A stretch of DNA of 38,935 nt, from contig JBFLWQ010000026.1 of NCBI GenBank assembly GCA_040757775.1, positions 1 through 38,935 on the forward strand, given 5' to 3'. A program made the translations under genes and the position numbers. Positions 1 to 5,509 of this stretch are shown piece by piece (the stretch's first letter is position 1; every line of letters begins with the position of its first letter). The notes beneath the pieces are model-generated. The model was not told where the DNA came from. It searched no databases and saw only the letters and a list, made by a program, of their open reading frames with translations. The stretch comes from Thermodesulfobacteriota bacterium (GTDB lineage Bacteria; Desulfobacterota; UBA8473).

Positions 1-2
1 TA

Positions 3-608
3 AGGACAGAGATAGTAAAAGAGACATGGGATGGTAAGACATATTGGCTGAAGGCTAAGATTGAAGCTGACCCTGATGAGGTAATAAAGTCTGTTGACTC
101 TTTACGAAAAGACCATCAGAAGACAAAAGAGCTTGAGGAGACAAGGAAAAAAGCAGCAGAGTATCTGAAGGAGATGGAGAGGTTAAGGAGCGAGCTGGCA
201 TCGGCTAAAGGTGATACAAAAAAACAGGGAGAGTACAACGAAGCCGTAAAGGGACTAAGTGCAACAGATTGGTCTGTGAAGGGAGTTTTACATGCACAAG
301 CAAGAGAGTATCAGGATGCTTTATATGCTTATACCAAAGCCATAGAAATAAACCCCAAACGTGCATGGAATTATATCAAACGGGGGGATACTTATAAAGA
401 ATTAGGCAACTACCAGCAGGCTATAGCCGACTACACTATGGCCATAGAATTAGACCCTAAAGATGCAGCGGCTTATTATAACCTTGGGGTGGCTTATCAG
501 AAATTAGGTAACCGCCAGCAAGCTTTTAGTGACTATAAAGCAGCAGCGCGAGTAGGTCTTAAAGAAGCCCAAGATTATTTACGTGGAGCAGGGATTAATT
601 GGTATTGA
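3..608 (+). CDS. TPR-repeat protein, 5' end outside the window
   Basis: The reading frame is open from the first bases, so this is the C-terminal 201 residues of a longer protein; the first ATG (174) is internal, not the likely start. The upstream part reads like a conserved extension (ETWDGKTYWLKAKIEAD, then a Lys/Glu-rich stretch likely to be coiled coil, about residues 35-70). The C-terminal half has about three tetratricopeptide repeats, shown by the repeated pattern A-x-Y-x-x-A-x-x-x-Y-x-x-A-I-E-x-x-P-x and G-x-x-Y-x-x-L-G-N-Y-Q-Q-A. TPRs mediate protein-protein contacts; the partner cannot be told. The protein ends in GINWY, just before a small membrane protein. No catalytic domain is visible in the part present. 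Confidence 0.8.
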   Translation, partial: RTEIVKETWDGKTYWLKAKIEADPDEVIKSVDSLRKDHQKTKELEETRKKAAEYLKEMERLRSELASAKGDTKKQGEYNEAVKGLSATDWSVKGVLHAQAREYQDALYAYTKAIEINPKRAWNYIKRGDTYKELGNYQQAIADYTMAIELDPKDAAAYYNLGVAYQKLGNRQQAFSDYKAAARVGLKEAQDYLRGAGINWY

Positions 609-663
609 ATATGTTGGGATTCGTATTATTATATGTTGGGGTTCGAAGGGTAAGGGTAATATT

Positions 664-1230
664 ATGAAAGATCTTTTTTACGCAGCAGGTATAATTCTAA
701 CTTTCATTATTGGCATATGGAACATTTTAATGAACTATAGGCAAAATCGACGGACTGCTTTTATAAACACTGTCACTAGCGAACGCGTTAAATGGATTCA
801 AACTCTGAGGCAAAATATATCCGCTTTTTGCGGATTAACATATAATTGGTGTTATTCAAACCTTCCGGATAAACCTGAAGAAGTTGAGGTGTTGAAGGAA
901 ATTGATAAATTAAGATATTTGATTAGGCTTCAACTAAATCCCGACCCTGAAAGCAAATCAGAACGTAAAATAGAAGATTTGATAAAGACAATCCCTGAAT
1001 TGACCGATGTATCAAGAAGGGCTGAACTCGAAGACTCACTGAATGAACTTATAAAAACCACCCAACTACTTTTAAAAGAAGAATGGGAAAAGGTAAAAAC
1101 AGAATCAAAACGTGGTGATCTCAAAGAAAACGAAAATTTTTTAGATCTTGTCAATAATTTTATGCTGAATTTTACAGCCAAAAAAGAAAGTCCTACGGGG
1201 CTAGGAGACATTAATTCTAAAACAACTTAA
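664..1230 (+). CDS. Small hypothetical protein with N-terminal membrane anchor
   Basis: I do not recognise the family. I chose the ATG at 664 (188 residues); the in-frame ATG at 583 lies inside the preceding TPR gene and has no better ribosome site. Residues about 5-23 form one hydrophobic segment (FYAAGIILTFIIGIWNIL), followed by basic residues (NYRQNRR), predicting a single-pass anchor with a cytoplasmic charged domain. The rest is Lys/Glu-rich and helical, with several Trp in the first half (VKWIQTLRQ, YNWCYSN). Base use is AT-rich compared with the housekeeping genes to the right, which fits an accessory region. It lies 55 bp downstream of the TPR gene and may be cotranscribed with it. 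Confidence 0.6.
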   Translation: MKDLFYAAGIILTFIIGIWNILMNYRQNRRTAFINTVTSERVKWIQTLRQNISAFCGLTYNWCYSNLPDKPEEVEVLKEIDKLRYLIRLQLNPDPESKSERKIEDLIKTIPELTDVSRRAELEDSLNELIKTTQLLLKEEWEKVKTESKRGDLKENENFLDLVNNFMLNFTAKKESPTGLGDINSKTT

Positions 1231-1280
1231 ATTTTTTCATAAGAAAGTCTATTTTTAAGATTTTTCATAAAAATAATATC

Positions 1281-1348
1281 CAATAAAAACAGTAGGTTAC
1301 AAAGTCTCCAATTGCTGATTTATGGGTTTTTCTACAGGCTCATTTGGC
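1281..1348 (+). repeat. Flanking repeat U, copy 1 (upstream of hicBA-1)
   Basis: This 68-bp stretch matches 2859-2926 at about 56 of 68 positions without gaps, starting at CAATAAAAACAGT and ending GGCTCATT-x-GGC. Both copies end shortly before a HicB start (22 and 36 bp). The HicBA proteins that follow are not close copies of each other, so the flank is conserved while the cargo differs. It may carry the promoter of the module or be part of a mobile unit. Confidence 0.75.
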
Positions 1349-1369
1349 AGAGTAAAGAAAGGAGAAGAT

Positions 1370-1618
1370 ATGATCAGGAAGTATATTCAAACTGCGCTGG
1401 AGCATGCTAAATACGAAATTCTCCAGGATGATGGGACGTATTATGGCGAGATCCAAGAATGTCCTGGTGTCTATTCAAACGCTCCGACCCTCGAGAAGTG
1501 CAGAAACGAGTTGGAGGAAGTTCTGGAAGAATGGGTTCTGTTTCGTGTGTACAAGAATCTGCAGGTACCTCCAATCGATAACATCGAAATCAAGATCAAG
1601 AAGCATGCAGTTGCCTGA
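1370..1618 (+). CDS. hicB: HicB-like antitoxin
   Basis: An 82-residue protein of the HicB type: a partial RNase H-like fold seen in the pattern DDGTYYGEIQECPGVYSNAPTLEKCRNEL (broken here: Y-x-G-E-I-x-E-x-P-G-V then a helix with E-x-x-x-x-E-L). HicB proteins bind and neutralise the HicA mRNA interferase and often repress their own operon. The ATG at 1370 follows AAAGGAG with good spacing; an in-frame ATG at 1322 lies in the flanking repeat and is rejected. The stop overlaps the hicA start by one base (TGATG), so the two are translationally coupled. The order is antitoxin first, toxin second. The C-terminus (IEIKIKKHAVA) shows no separate DNA-binding domain. Confidence 0.85.
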   Translation: MIRKYIQTALEHAKYEILQDDGTYYGEIQECPGVYSNAPTLEKCRNELEEVLEEWVLFRVYKNLQVPPIDNIEIKIKKHAVA

Positions 1619-1836
1619 TGCCAACCTTTGGTGCAGTCAAGAGATCTGAGCTAGTCAGATATCTACGGAAATGCGGCTTTGACGGACCCTATTCCGGAGG
1701 GAAGCATCCTTTCATGGTCAAAGGAGACCTTACTATGACAATTCCGAATCCACATCAGAAAGACATCGGAAGGGAGTTCTTGGCCAGAATACTTCGTCAG
1801 GCTGGAATGTCCAAAGAAGAATGGGAAAAGCTCTAG
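1618..1836 (+). CDS. hicA: HicA-like mRNA interferase toxin
   Basis: A 72-residue HicA (YcfA) family protein with a dsRBD-like fold: KRSELVRYLRKCGF opens the first helix, then the diagnostic loop SGGKHPFM carries the catalytic His, then the strand TMTIPNPHQKDIGREFLARILRQAGM with its terminal helix. HicA toxins cleave mRNA in a ribosome-independent way. Length and motif order are those of an intact toxin. It is coupled to hicB by a one-base overlap. About 28 bp after its stop lies flanking repeat L, so the module sits between repeats U and L. Confidence 0.88.
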   Translation: MPTFGAVKRSELVRYLRKCGFDGPYSGGKHPFMVKGDLTMTIPNPHQKDIGREFLARILRQAGMSKEEWEKL

Positions 1837-1863
1837 CCCAACGTATCAGTCCACTAGATAGGG

Positions 1864-1924
1864 AATTCGGGGGACACAATACTTAATTCTTCAAAACAGT
1901 TTATGGTCTCATATTTGTAAGTGT
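1864..1924 (+). repeat. Flanking repeat L, copy 1
   Basis: Starts AATTCGGGGGACACAATACT and continues through CTTCAAAACAGTTTATGGTC to TTTGTAAGTGT. The reverse complement of 7811-7869 matches it at about 57 of 59 positions; 3424-3462 matches the first 39 bp. The opening resembles the leader of the transposase at the right end of the window (GGGGACAGTATACTTAAT). Likely an end of a non-autonomous, RAYT-related element. Confidence 0.8.
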
Positions 1925-1943
1925 GTAATAATATTAGCAAGTT

Positions 1944-1973
1944 CGCCTAACCAGTCACTACCTTTGTTAGGCG
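1944..1973. promoter_or_regulatory. Perfect 8-bp inverted repeat upstream of the YafQ module
   Basis: CGCCTAAC (1944-1951) pairs with GTTAGGCG (1966-1973) around a 14-nt loop, ending 25 bp before the antitoxin ATG. The position suits an operator for autoregulation by the toxin-antitoxin complex. The half-sites also match the integron core forms RYYYAAC and GTTRRRY, but the structure is too short for a normal attC. Confidence 0.45.
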
Positions 1974-1998
1974 TTGAAAGAAGGAGGGAAATGCAAAG

Positions 1999-2262
1999 AT
2001 GTTGACATCGAAAAAACAACCGGAAAAATCTCAATCTATGACAATCAGCGCGGCAGAGGCGTTTTATCGGGTATTTCGTGCATTGCCGAAAAAAGACCGA
2101 CTGACCGTCGCACGATACATTCTGGAGGATAAAGATATTCGACGTAGTTTTGACAAGCTTGAAATTCCGAATGAAACGACTTTGAAAGCATTTGCCGAAG
2201 ACAAATCCGCCATGCCTGTATTTCATTCCGTCGAAGAATTACGAAAGGATTTGTTATCTTGA
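1999..2262 (+). CDS. RelB/DinJ-type antitoxin (inferred from partner)
   Basis: An 87-residue acidic-tailed protein directly upstream of a YafQ-like toxin. The middle (ISAAEAFYRVFRALPKKDRLTVARYIL) has the look of a small N-terminal DNA-binding/dimerisation helix pair, and the C-terminal part (ETTLKAFAEDKSAMPVFHSVEELRKDLLS) resembles the toxin-wrapping tail of RelB-like antitoxins (FHSVEEL... is a common ending). The start at 1999 is preceded by AAGGAGGGAA with slightly long spacing; ATG 2038 is a weaker alternative. The gene overlaps the toxin by 4 bp (TTGAAG reading into the toxin start). Family assignment rests mainly on the partner and the C-terminus. Confidence 0.8.
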   Translation: MLTSKKQPEKSQSMTISAAEAFYRVFRALPKKDRLTVARYILEDKDIRRSFDKLEIPNETTLKAFAEDKSAMPVFHSVEELRKDLLS

Positions 2263-2531
2263 AGCTGACTATTCTAAGGACAACCCAGTTCAAACAAGAT
2301 ATCAAACGACTTTTACGAAGTGGGAAAGATATTGAGAAGTTACTGAGTATTGTTGAGGAACTTGCAGAAGGACGGAAATTACCTCCTGAATACCATGACC
2401 ATCCCCTCAGTGGCAAATATAAGAATAAGCGTGATTGTCATATTGAACCTGACTGGATTCTGATTTACGCAATAGATGATGATGAACTTGTTCTTTATCG
2501 TACAGGGAGTCATTCTCAACTTTTCAGATGA
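2259..2531 (+). CDS. yafQ: YafQ-family mRNA interferase toxin
   Basis: A 90-residue RelE-superfamily toxin of the YafQ branch. The C-terminal half is a close match: LPPEYHDHPLSG, then RDCHIEPDWILIY, then YRTGSHSQLF. The residues used by YafQ for ribosome-dependent mRNA cutting are all present (His48, His61, Asp65, Trp66, Arg81, His85, Phe89), so it looks active. The start is TTG at 2259, overlapping the antitoxin stop by four bases. The module is bracketed by repeat L (1864-1924) and repeat R (2551-2572). Confidence 0.92.
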   Translation: MKLTILRTTQFKQDIKRLLRSGKDIEKLLSIVEELAEGRKLPPEYHDHPLSGKYKNKRDCHIEPDWILIYAIDDDELVLYRTGSHSQLFR

Positions 2532-2550
2532 TATTATACCGCGCTGTTAG

Positions 2551-2572
2551 CGGGACGGTTCTCAAATATATT
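2551..2572 (+). repeat. Flanking repeat R, copy 1
   Basis: These 22 bases (CGGGACGGTTCTCAAAT onward) are identical to 3472-3493 and have a diverged inverted copy near 7711-7740. The repeat begins 19 bp after the YafQ stop. With repeat L it brackets the antitoxin/YafQ module. Confidence 0.7.
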
Positions 2573-2582
2573 ATGTAATATA

Positions 2583-2639
2583 AATAGTTAGAAGATAATT
2601 ATTGGGGTTAGGCTACTTACGCTAGCACGTCTAACTATT
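2583..2639. repeat. Inverted repeat in the gap after YafQ
   Basis: AATAGTTAGA (2583-2592) is a perfect inverted match to TCTAACTATT (2630-2639), enclosing 37 bp that contains GTTAGGC. It may be a terminator-like or recombination structure; there is no U-run. The rest of 2573-2858 holds this structure, the next one, and no coding sequence. Confidence 0.4.
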
Positions 2640-2673
2640 ATTAATTTTTGTTATTCTGTATTCTGCTGTATTC

Positions 2674-2765
2674 TGTCATTCCGTGCTTGATAAGCCTGCC
2701 CCGTACTTGATACAGGGGAATCCAGTCTTTTAGTTTTCTGGATTCCTGCTTTCGCAGGAATGACA
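2674..2765. repeat. Nested palindromic element (GGAATCCAG type)
   Basis: Three nested stems: TGTCATTCC (2674-2682) with GGAATGACA (2757-2765); GGAATCCAG (2717-2725) with CTGGATTCC (2738-2746); and a small hairpin TTCCTGC/GCAGGAA (2743-2749, 2754-2760). This is the familiar dispersed intergenic palindrome found in many anaerobe genomes, where copies read like TGGATTCCTGCTTTCGCAGG. No coding content. Confidence 0.6.
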
Positions 2766-2858
2766 TATGGAAAACATGTAGCAAGCTACAGGGAATTATC
2801 AAGTTAAACTATGAATGAGATATCGAGCCTCATAGAACTATGAGAAAAAAACAATACT

Positions 2859-2926
2859 CAATAAAAACAGTGAGCTACAAAGTGTTCAATTGTTGATTCG
2901 GGAGTTTTTCTATAGGCTCATTAGGC
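2859..2926 (+). repeat. Flanking repeat U, copy 2 (upstream of hicBA-2)
   Basis: Ungapped match to 1281-1348 at about 56 of 68 positions. It ends 36 bp before the second hicB start. See copy 1 for the interpretation. Confidence 0.75.
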
Positions 2927-2961
2927 TAAAACCAATCTTTACTATCAGGGAGGATTAAGCA

Positions 2962-3201
2962 ATGTTTACAACATACACAGCGAAATATACAAAGATTGAT
3001 TCCGGATACATGGGACAATTAGTTGAATGGCCTGAGATAGTTACTGAAGGCAAAGATATTGAGGAATGCCGATATATGTTAAGAGACGCTCTTAACGAAA
3101 TGATCCTGGCATACCATCAGCAAGGAAAAGAAATTCCCATAGGTAGCTCTTTAATTGAGCAGGTTCCGGTCGAGGTTGACAGTGTCCATCAAACGGCGTG
3201 A
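2962..3201 (+). CDS. hicB: HicB-like antitoxin, second module
   Basis: A 79-residue HicB-family protein: the core reads YTAKYTKIDSGYMGQLVEWP, then EIVTEGKDIEECRYMLRDAL, which is the usual strand-turn-strand-helix order (Y-x-G-x-x-x-E-W-P-x-x-x-T-x-G-x-x-x-E-E-C). It ends with a short tail and no separate DNA-binding domain. The ATG follows CAGGGAGGATTAAGCA, a strong ribosome site. It shares little sequence with the first HicB beyond the family core. The 3' end overlaps the toxin gene by 20 bp in another frame. Confidence 0.87.
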   Translation: MFTTYTAKYTKIDSGYMGQLVEWPEIVTEGKDIEECRYMLRDALNEMILAYHQQGKEIPIGSSLIEQVPVEVDSVHQTA

Positions 3202-3370
3202 CCTAATTCGGTATTTTGAAGAAAACAGATTTTATCTATTGCGAGAGGGTAGCAATCATTCGATATTTACGAATGGAGCAAAGACAGTTCCTATCAAAAG
3301 GCATAGGAATCTCGATAGAATCACAGCAAATGAATTATGCAAGCAAGCTGGACTGAAGCCAAAATATTAA
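3182..3370 (+). CDS. hicA: HicA-like toxin, second module
   Basis: A 62-residue HicA-family protein starting at GTG 3182, which has CGAGG six bases upstream and gives the normal N-terminus SIKRRDLIRYFEENRFYLLR. The alternative ATG at 3155 lies deeper inside hicB and adds nine residues that do not fit the family. The loop REGSNHSIFTN has the catalytic His (family form G-x-x-H-x-x-[FM]), followed by KTVPIKRHRNLDRITANELCKQAGL, the strand and last helix. Intact by length. The 20-bp overlap with hicB implies translational coupling. Repeat L copy 2 follows 53 bp after the stop. Confidence 0.87.
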   Translation: MSIKRRDLIRYFEENRFYLLREGSNHSIFTNGAKTVPIKRHRNLDRITANELCKQAGLKPKY

Positions 3371-3423
3371 GCTATTCCTATAAATCACAGCCTAACCTTT
3401 AAGGATTGACACGACATGGGGAA

Positions 3424-3493
3424 AATTCGGGAGGCGCAATACTTAATTCTTCAAAATAGTTAGTATATTAACGGGACGGTTCTCAAATATATT
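3424..3493 (+). repeat. Joined flanks L and R with no gene between them
   Basis: Bases 3424-3462 match the first 39 bp of repeat L with about four changes, and 3472-3493 are identical to repeat R at 2551-2572. Only nine bases separate them. At 1864-2572 the same two ends enclose the antitoxin/YafQ genes. This looks like an empty or internally deleted version of the same unit. Confidence 0.7.
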
Positions 3494-3536
3494 CAGGATA
3501 TGTATGTTTAAATTAGTTTAGTAAAGGAGGAATACT

Positions 3537-3782
3537 ATGGCGACAACAAATGACAGAGTTATTGAAGAAGCCCTATCTCTTCCTGCAGATGTCCGTATAA
3601 ACTTAGTTGAGAAGCTTCTTACGAGCCTCAACCTTCCAGTCAATGAAGAAGTGGAACGCCTTTGGGCCGAGGAAGCGGAACGTCGCGTGTCCCAAATTGA
3701 GGAAAGCAAAGCTAAGCTGGTTCCCGGTGAAGAAGTTTTCGCCAAAATTCGAGCTAAGCACGGGAGGTTCATATATGGATAA
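3537..3782 (+). CDS. Addiction-module antitoxin (TIGR02574-like)
   Basis: An 81-residue acidic helical protein. The first half (VIEEALSLPADVRINLVEKLLTSL) and the later ERLWAEEAERRVSQIEE match the addiction-module component family TIGR02574 (form: E-A-L-x-L-P-x-x-x-R-x-x-L-x-x-x-L-L-x-S-L ... W-x-x-E-x-x-x-R), which usually ends with a G-x-x-V-x-A-x-x segment preceding a RelE/ParE-type toxin gene; here it ends PGEEVFAKIRAKHGRFIYG. The ATG follows AAAGGAGGAATACT, a near-ideal ribosome site. The gene after it is a DUF2283 protein instead of a RelE-like toxin. Confidence 0.85.
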   Translation: MATTNDRVIEEALSLPADVRINLVEKLLTSLNLPVNEEVERLWAEEAERRVSQIEESKAKLVPGEEVFAKIRAKHGRFIYG

Positions 3783-4002
3783 AACAAAGATGGCATATTT
3801 TAAAGATGAAGATATCCTGCATATAGTTATCTCCGAGGAAAAAGAAGCAGATAGCGTTGAGATAAGCCCAAATATTACAGCCGAGTTAAATAAAAACGGT
3901 GAGTTAATCGGCATAGAAATATTAGAGGCAAGTTTATTTCTTCGCGATTCAATATTAGAATCATCACAAGCCAAAATACTTAAATTAAAAAAAGCCGTAT
4001 AA
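3775..4002 (+). CDS. DUF2283 family protein
   Basis: A 75-residue protein with the DUF2283 pattern: MAYFKDEDILHIVISEEKE near the start, then an acidic stretch and ITAELNKNGELIGIEILEAS, where D-x-x-G-x-[IL]-x-G-[IL]-E-[IL]-L is the family signature. DUF2283 proteins are often found next to small toxin-like genes and are suspected antitoxins; no activity is established that I can cite. It starts inside the preceding gene (8-bp overlap) with GGGAGG just upstream, so the pair is translationally coupled. The ATG at 3607 is too far upstream and lies within the antitoxin. Confidence 0.82.
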   Translation: MDKTKMAYFKDEDILHIVISEEKEADSVEISPNITAELNKNGELIGIEILEASLFLRDSILESSQAKILKLKKAV

Positions 4003-4122
4003 TTTGCTAGCTGAACTGACCAATATACAAACCTGTGGAAGGATAGAGGAGAGAGATTGCTTCACTTCGTTCACAATGATAGTTTGTATAGATTTTCAAA
4101 GCTCTCTCGTATATGGTGAAAT

Positions 4123-4923
4123 ATGGACAAAGCTATAGGGGTTTTTGATTCAGGTATAGGTGGATTGACGGTTTTAAAGGAAATAATAAATACACTTCCA
4201 GAGGAAAATACTATTTACTTGGGGGATACTGCGAGGGTTCCCTATGGAATAAAATCATCCGACACTGTGATCAGATATTCTCTGGAAAATGCAGAGTTCT
4301 TATCAAGTAAAGACATAAAACTGCTGGTAGTCGCCTGTAATACAGCTTCTGCTGTTGGTCTTCCTGCCTTGAGGGACAAATACAACCTTCCTATTATCGG
4401 GGTTATAGAGCCAGGGGCCAGGAAAGCGATAAAGGTTACTAAAAGAAAGCGAGTAGGGGTAATAGGTACAGAAAGGACAATCAAAAGTAGTGCTTATGTG
4501 AATTCGCTCAAGGGGATAGATCCTAAAATTGCGGTAGTCAGTCAGGCATGTCCCTTATTCGTTCCTCTGGTAGAGGAAGGATGGACAGATAACGATATCG
4601 CATTTTTAACTGCTGAAAGGTATCTTCAGAGACTTAAGGAAGCAGATGTTGATACCTTAATACTGGGTTGTACCCATTACCCTTTGTTAAAAGATGTAAT
4701 CGGGAAGGTTTTGGGCGATGAAGTACTGTTGGTTGACTCTGCCGAAGAGACAGCAGCCGAAGTAGTAGGAGTCTTACAGTCTGGCGATCTGCTAAAAACC
4801 AGTAATAAAAGCGCTGTTCATGAATTCTATGTCACTGATGCGCCTGAGAAGTTTGTCGAAGCAGGAATGAGGTTCTTACAGGGAACAGAGTTTAAAAACG
4901 TTAAACAAATAAGTGTGGCATAG
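4123..4923 (+). CDS. murI: Glutamate racemase
   Basis: A 266-residue cofactor-independent racemase that makes D-glutamate for peptidoglycan in the cytoplasm. All family signatures are present: FDSGIGGLTVLKE with the Asp/Ser of the substrate pocket, YLGDTARVPYG, the first catalytic cysteine in VACNTASA (residues about 70-77) and the second in GCTHYPLL (about 183-190). The family is normally 255-290 residues, so this is full length. The ATG at 4123 follows ATGGTGAA, a modest ribosome site. The region 4003-4122 holds no gene. The next gene begins 13 bp after the stop. Confidence 0.96.
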   Translation: MDKAIGVFDSGIGGLTVLKEIINTLPEENTIYLGDTARVPYGIKSSDTVIRYSLENAEFLSSKDIKLLVVACNTASAVGLPALRDKYNLPIIGVIEPGARKAIKVTKRKRVGVIGTERTIKSSAYVNSLKGIDPKIAVVSQACPLFVPLVEEGWTDNDIAFLTAERYLQRLKEADVDTLILGCTHYPLLKDVIGKVLGDEVLLVDSAEETAAEVVGVLQSGDLLKTSNKSAVHEFYVTDAPEKFVEAGMRFLQGTEFKNVKQISVA

Positions 4924-4936
4924 GGGAGGAAAGGCA

Positions 4937-5509
4937 TTGAAGACAAAAAAAGGGGGGGGAAATAGGTATAAACGGAGGTTTTTGCCTGTACTCACAATTG
5001 TCATTTTAACCCTTTTGGTAGCTTACTTCATCTACTATAAATACCATAAAAAAATATACCCTACACCTCCAACCGGAGAGAAGGAGAAGATTGTAGTAGA
5101 CCTGTATTTTGCTGAACCAAATACAGATCATTTAATTAGAGAAAAGAGAAAGGTTGAGGCATATGGTGATTTGACGAGCCAGGCTAAACAGGTCATTCTG
5201 GGACTGATTAAAGGTCCCGAGACAAACCTTACCGGAACAATACCCCCTGGAACGACCCTACGTGGTCTTTCGATCAATCATGACGGTATTGCCTTTGTTA
5301 ATTTCAGCTCTGAGTTAACGAGTCGACATCCCGGGGGAAGTTCTGCAGAGCTGCTTACAATTTACTCCATTGTAAATTCTCTTATCTTAAATTTCAAAGG
5401 GATAGAAAAGGTTCAGATTCTGGTGGAAGGGAAAAAGGTCGAAACCGTAGCCGGACATATCTTTGCTATGATGCCATTCGAAGCCGATATGAAGATTGTT
5501 GGAAAGTAG
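4937..5509 (+). CDS. GerMN-domain membrane-anchored protein
   Basis: About 190 residues. I chose the TTG at 4937, preceded by GGGGAGGAAAGG at ideal spacing, over the ATG at 4913, which overlaps murI and lacks a site. Residues about 16-36 are one transmembrane segment (FLPVLTIVILTLLVAYFIYY) after a basic start, so the protein is an anchored periplasmic domain. The rest is a GerMN (sporulation/spore germination-type) domain: VDLYFAEPN, then a long helix region QAKQVILGLIKGPE, PPGTTLRGLSINHDGIAFVNFSSE, and a last helix-strand LTIYSIVNSLILNFKGIEKVQILVEG. These domains occur widely in non-spore-formers near murI; they are thought to bind envelope components. The stop abuts the EF-G start with no gap. 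Confidence 0.85.
   Translation: MKTKKGGGNRYKRRFLPVLTIVILTLLVAYFIYYKYHKKIYPTPPTGEKEKIVVDLYFAEPNTDHLIREKRKVEAYGDLTSQAKQVILGLIKGPETNLTGTIPPGTTLRGLSINHDGIAFVNFSSELTSRHPGGSSAELLTIYSIVNSLILNFKGIEKVQILVEGKKVETVAGHIFAMMPFEADMKIVGK

Noticed and set aside
1-4100. Integron cassette array
   Set aside because: Core-like heptamers occur but there is no attC of normal size and no integrase in the window.
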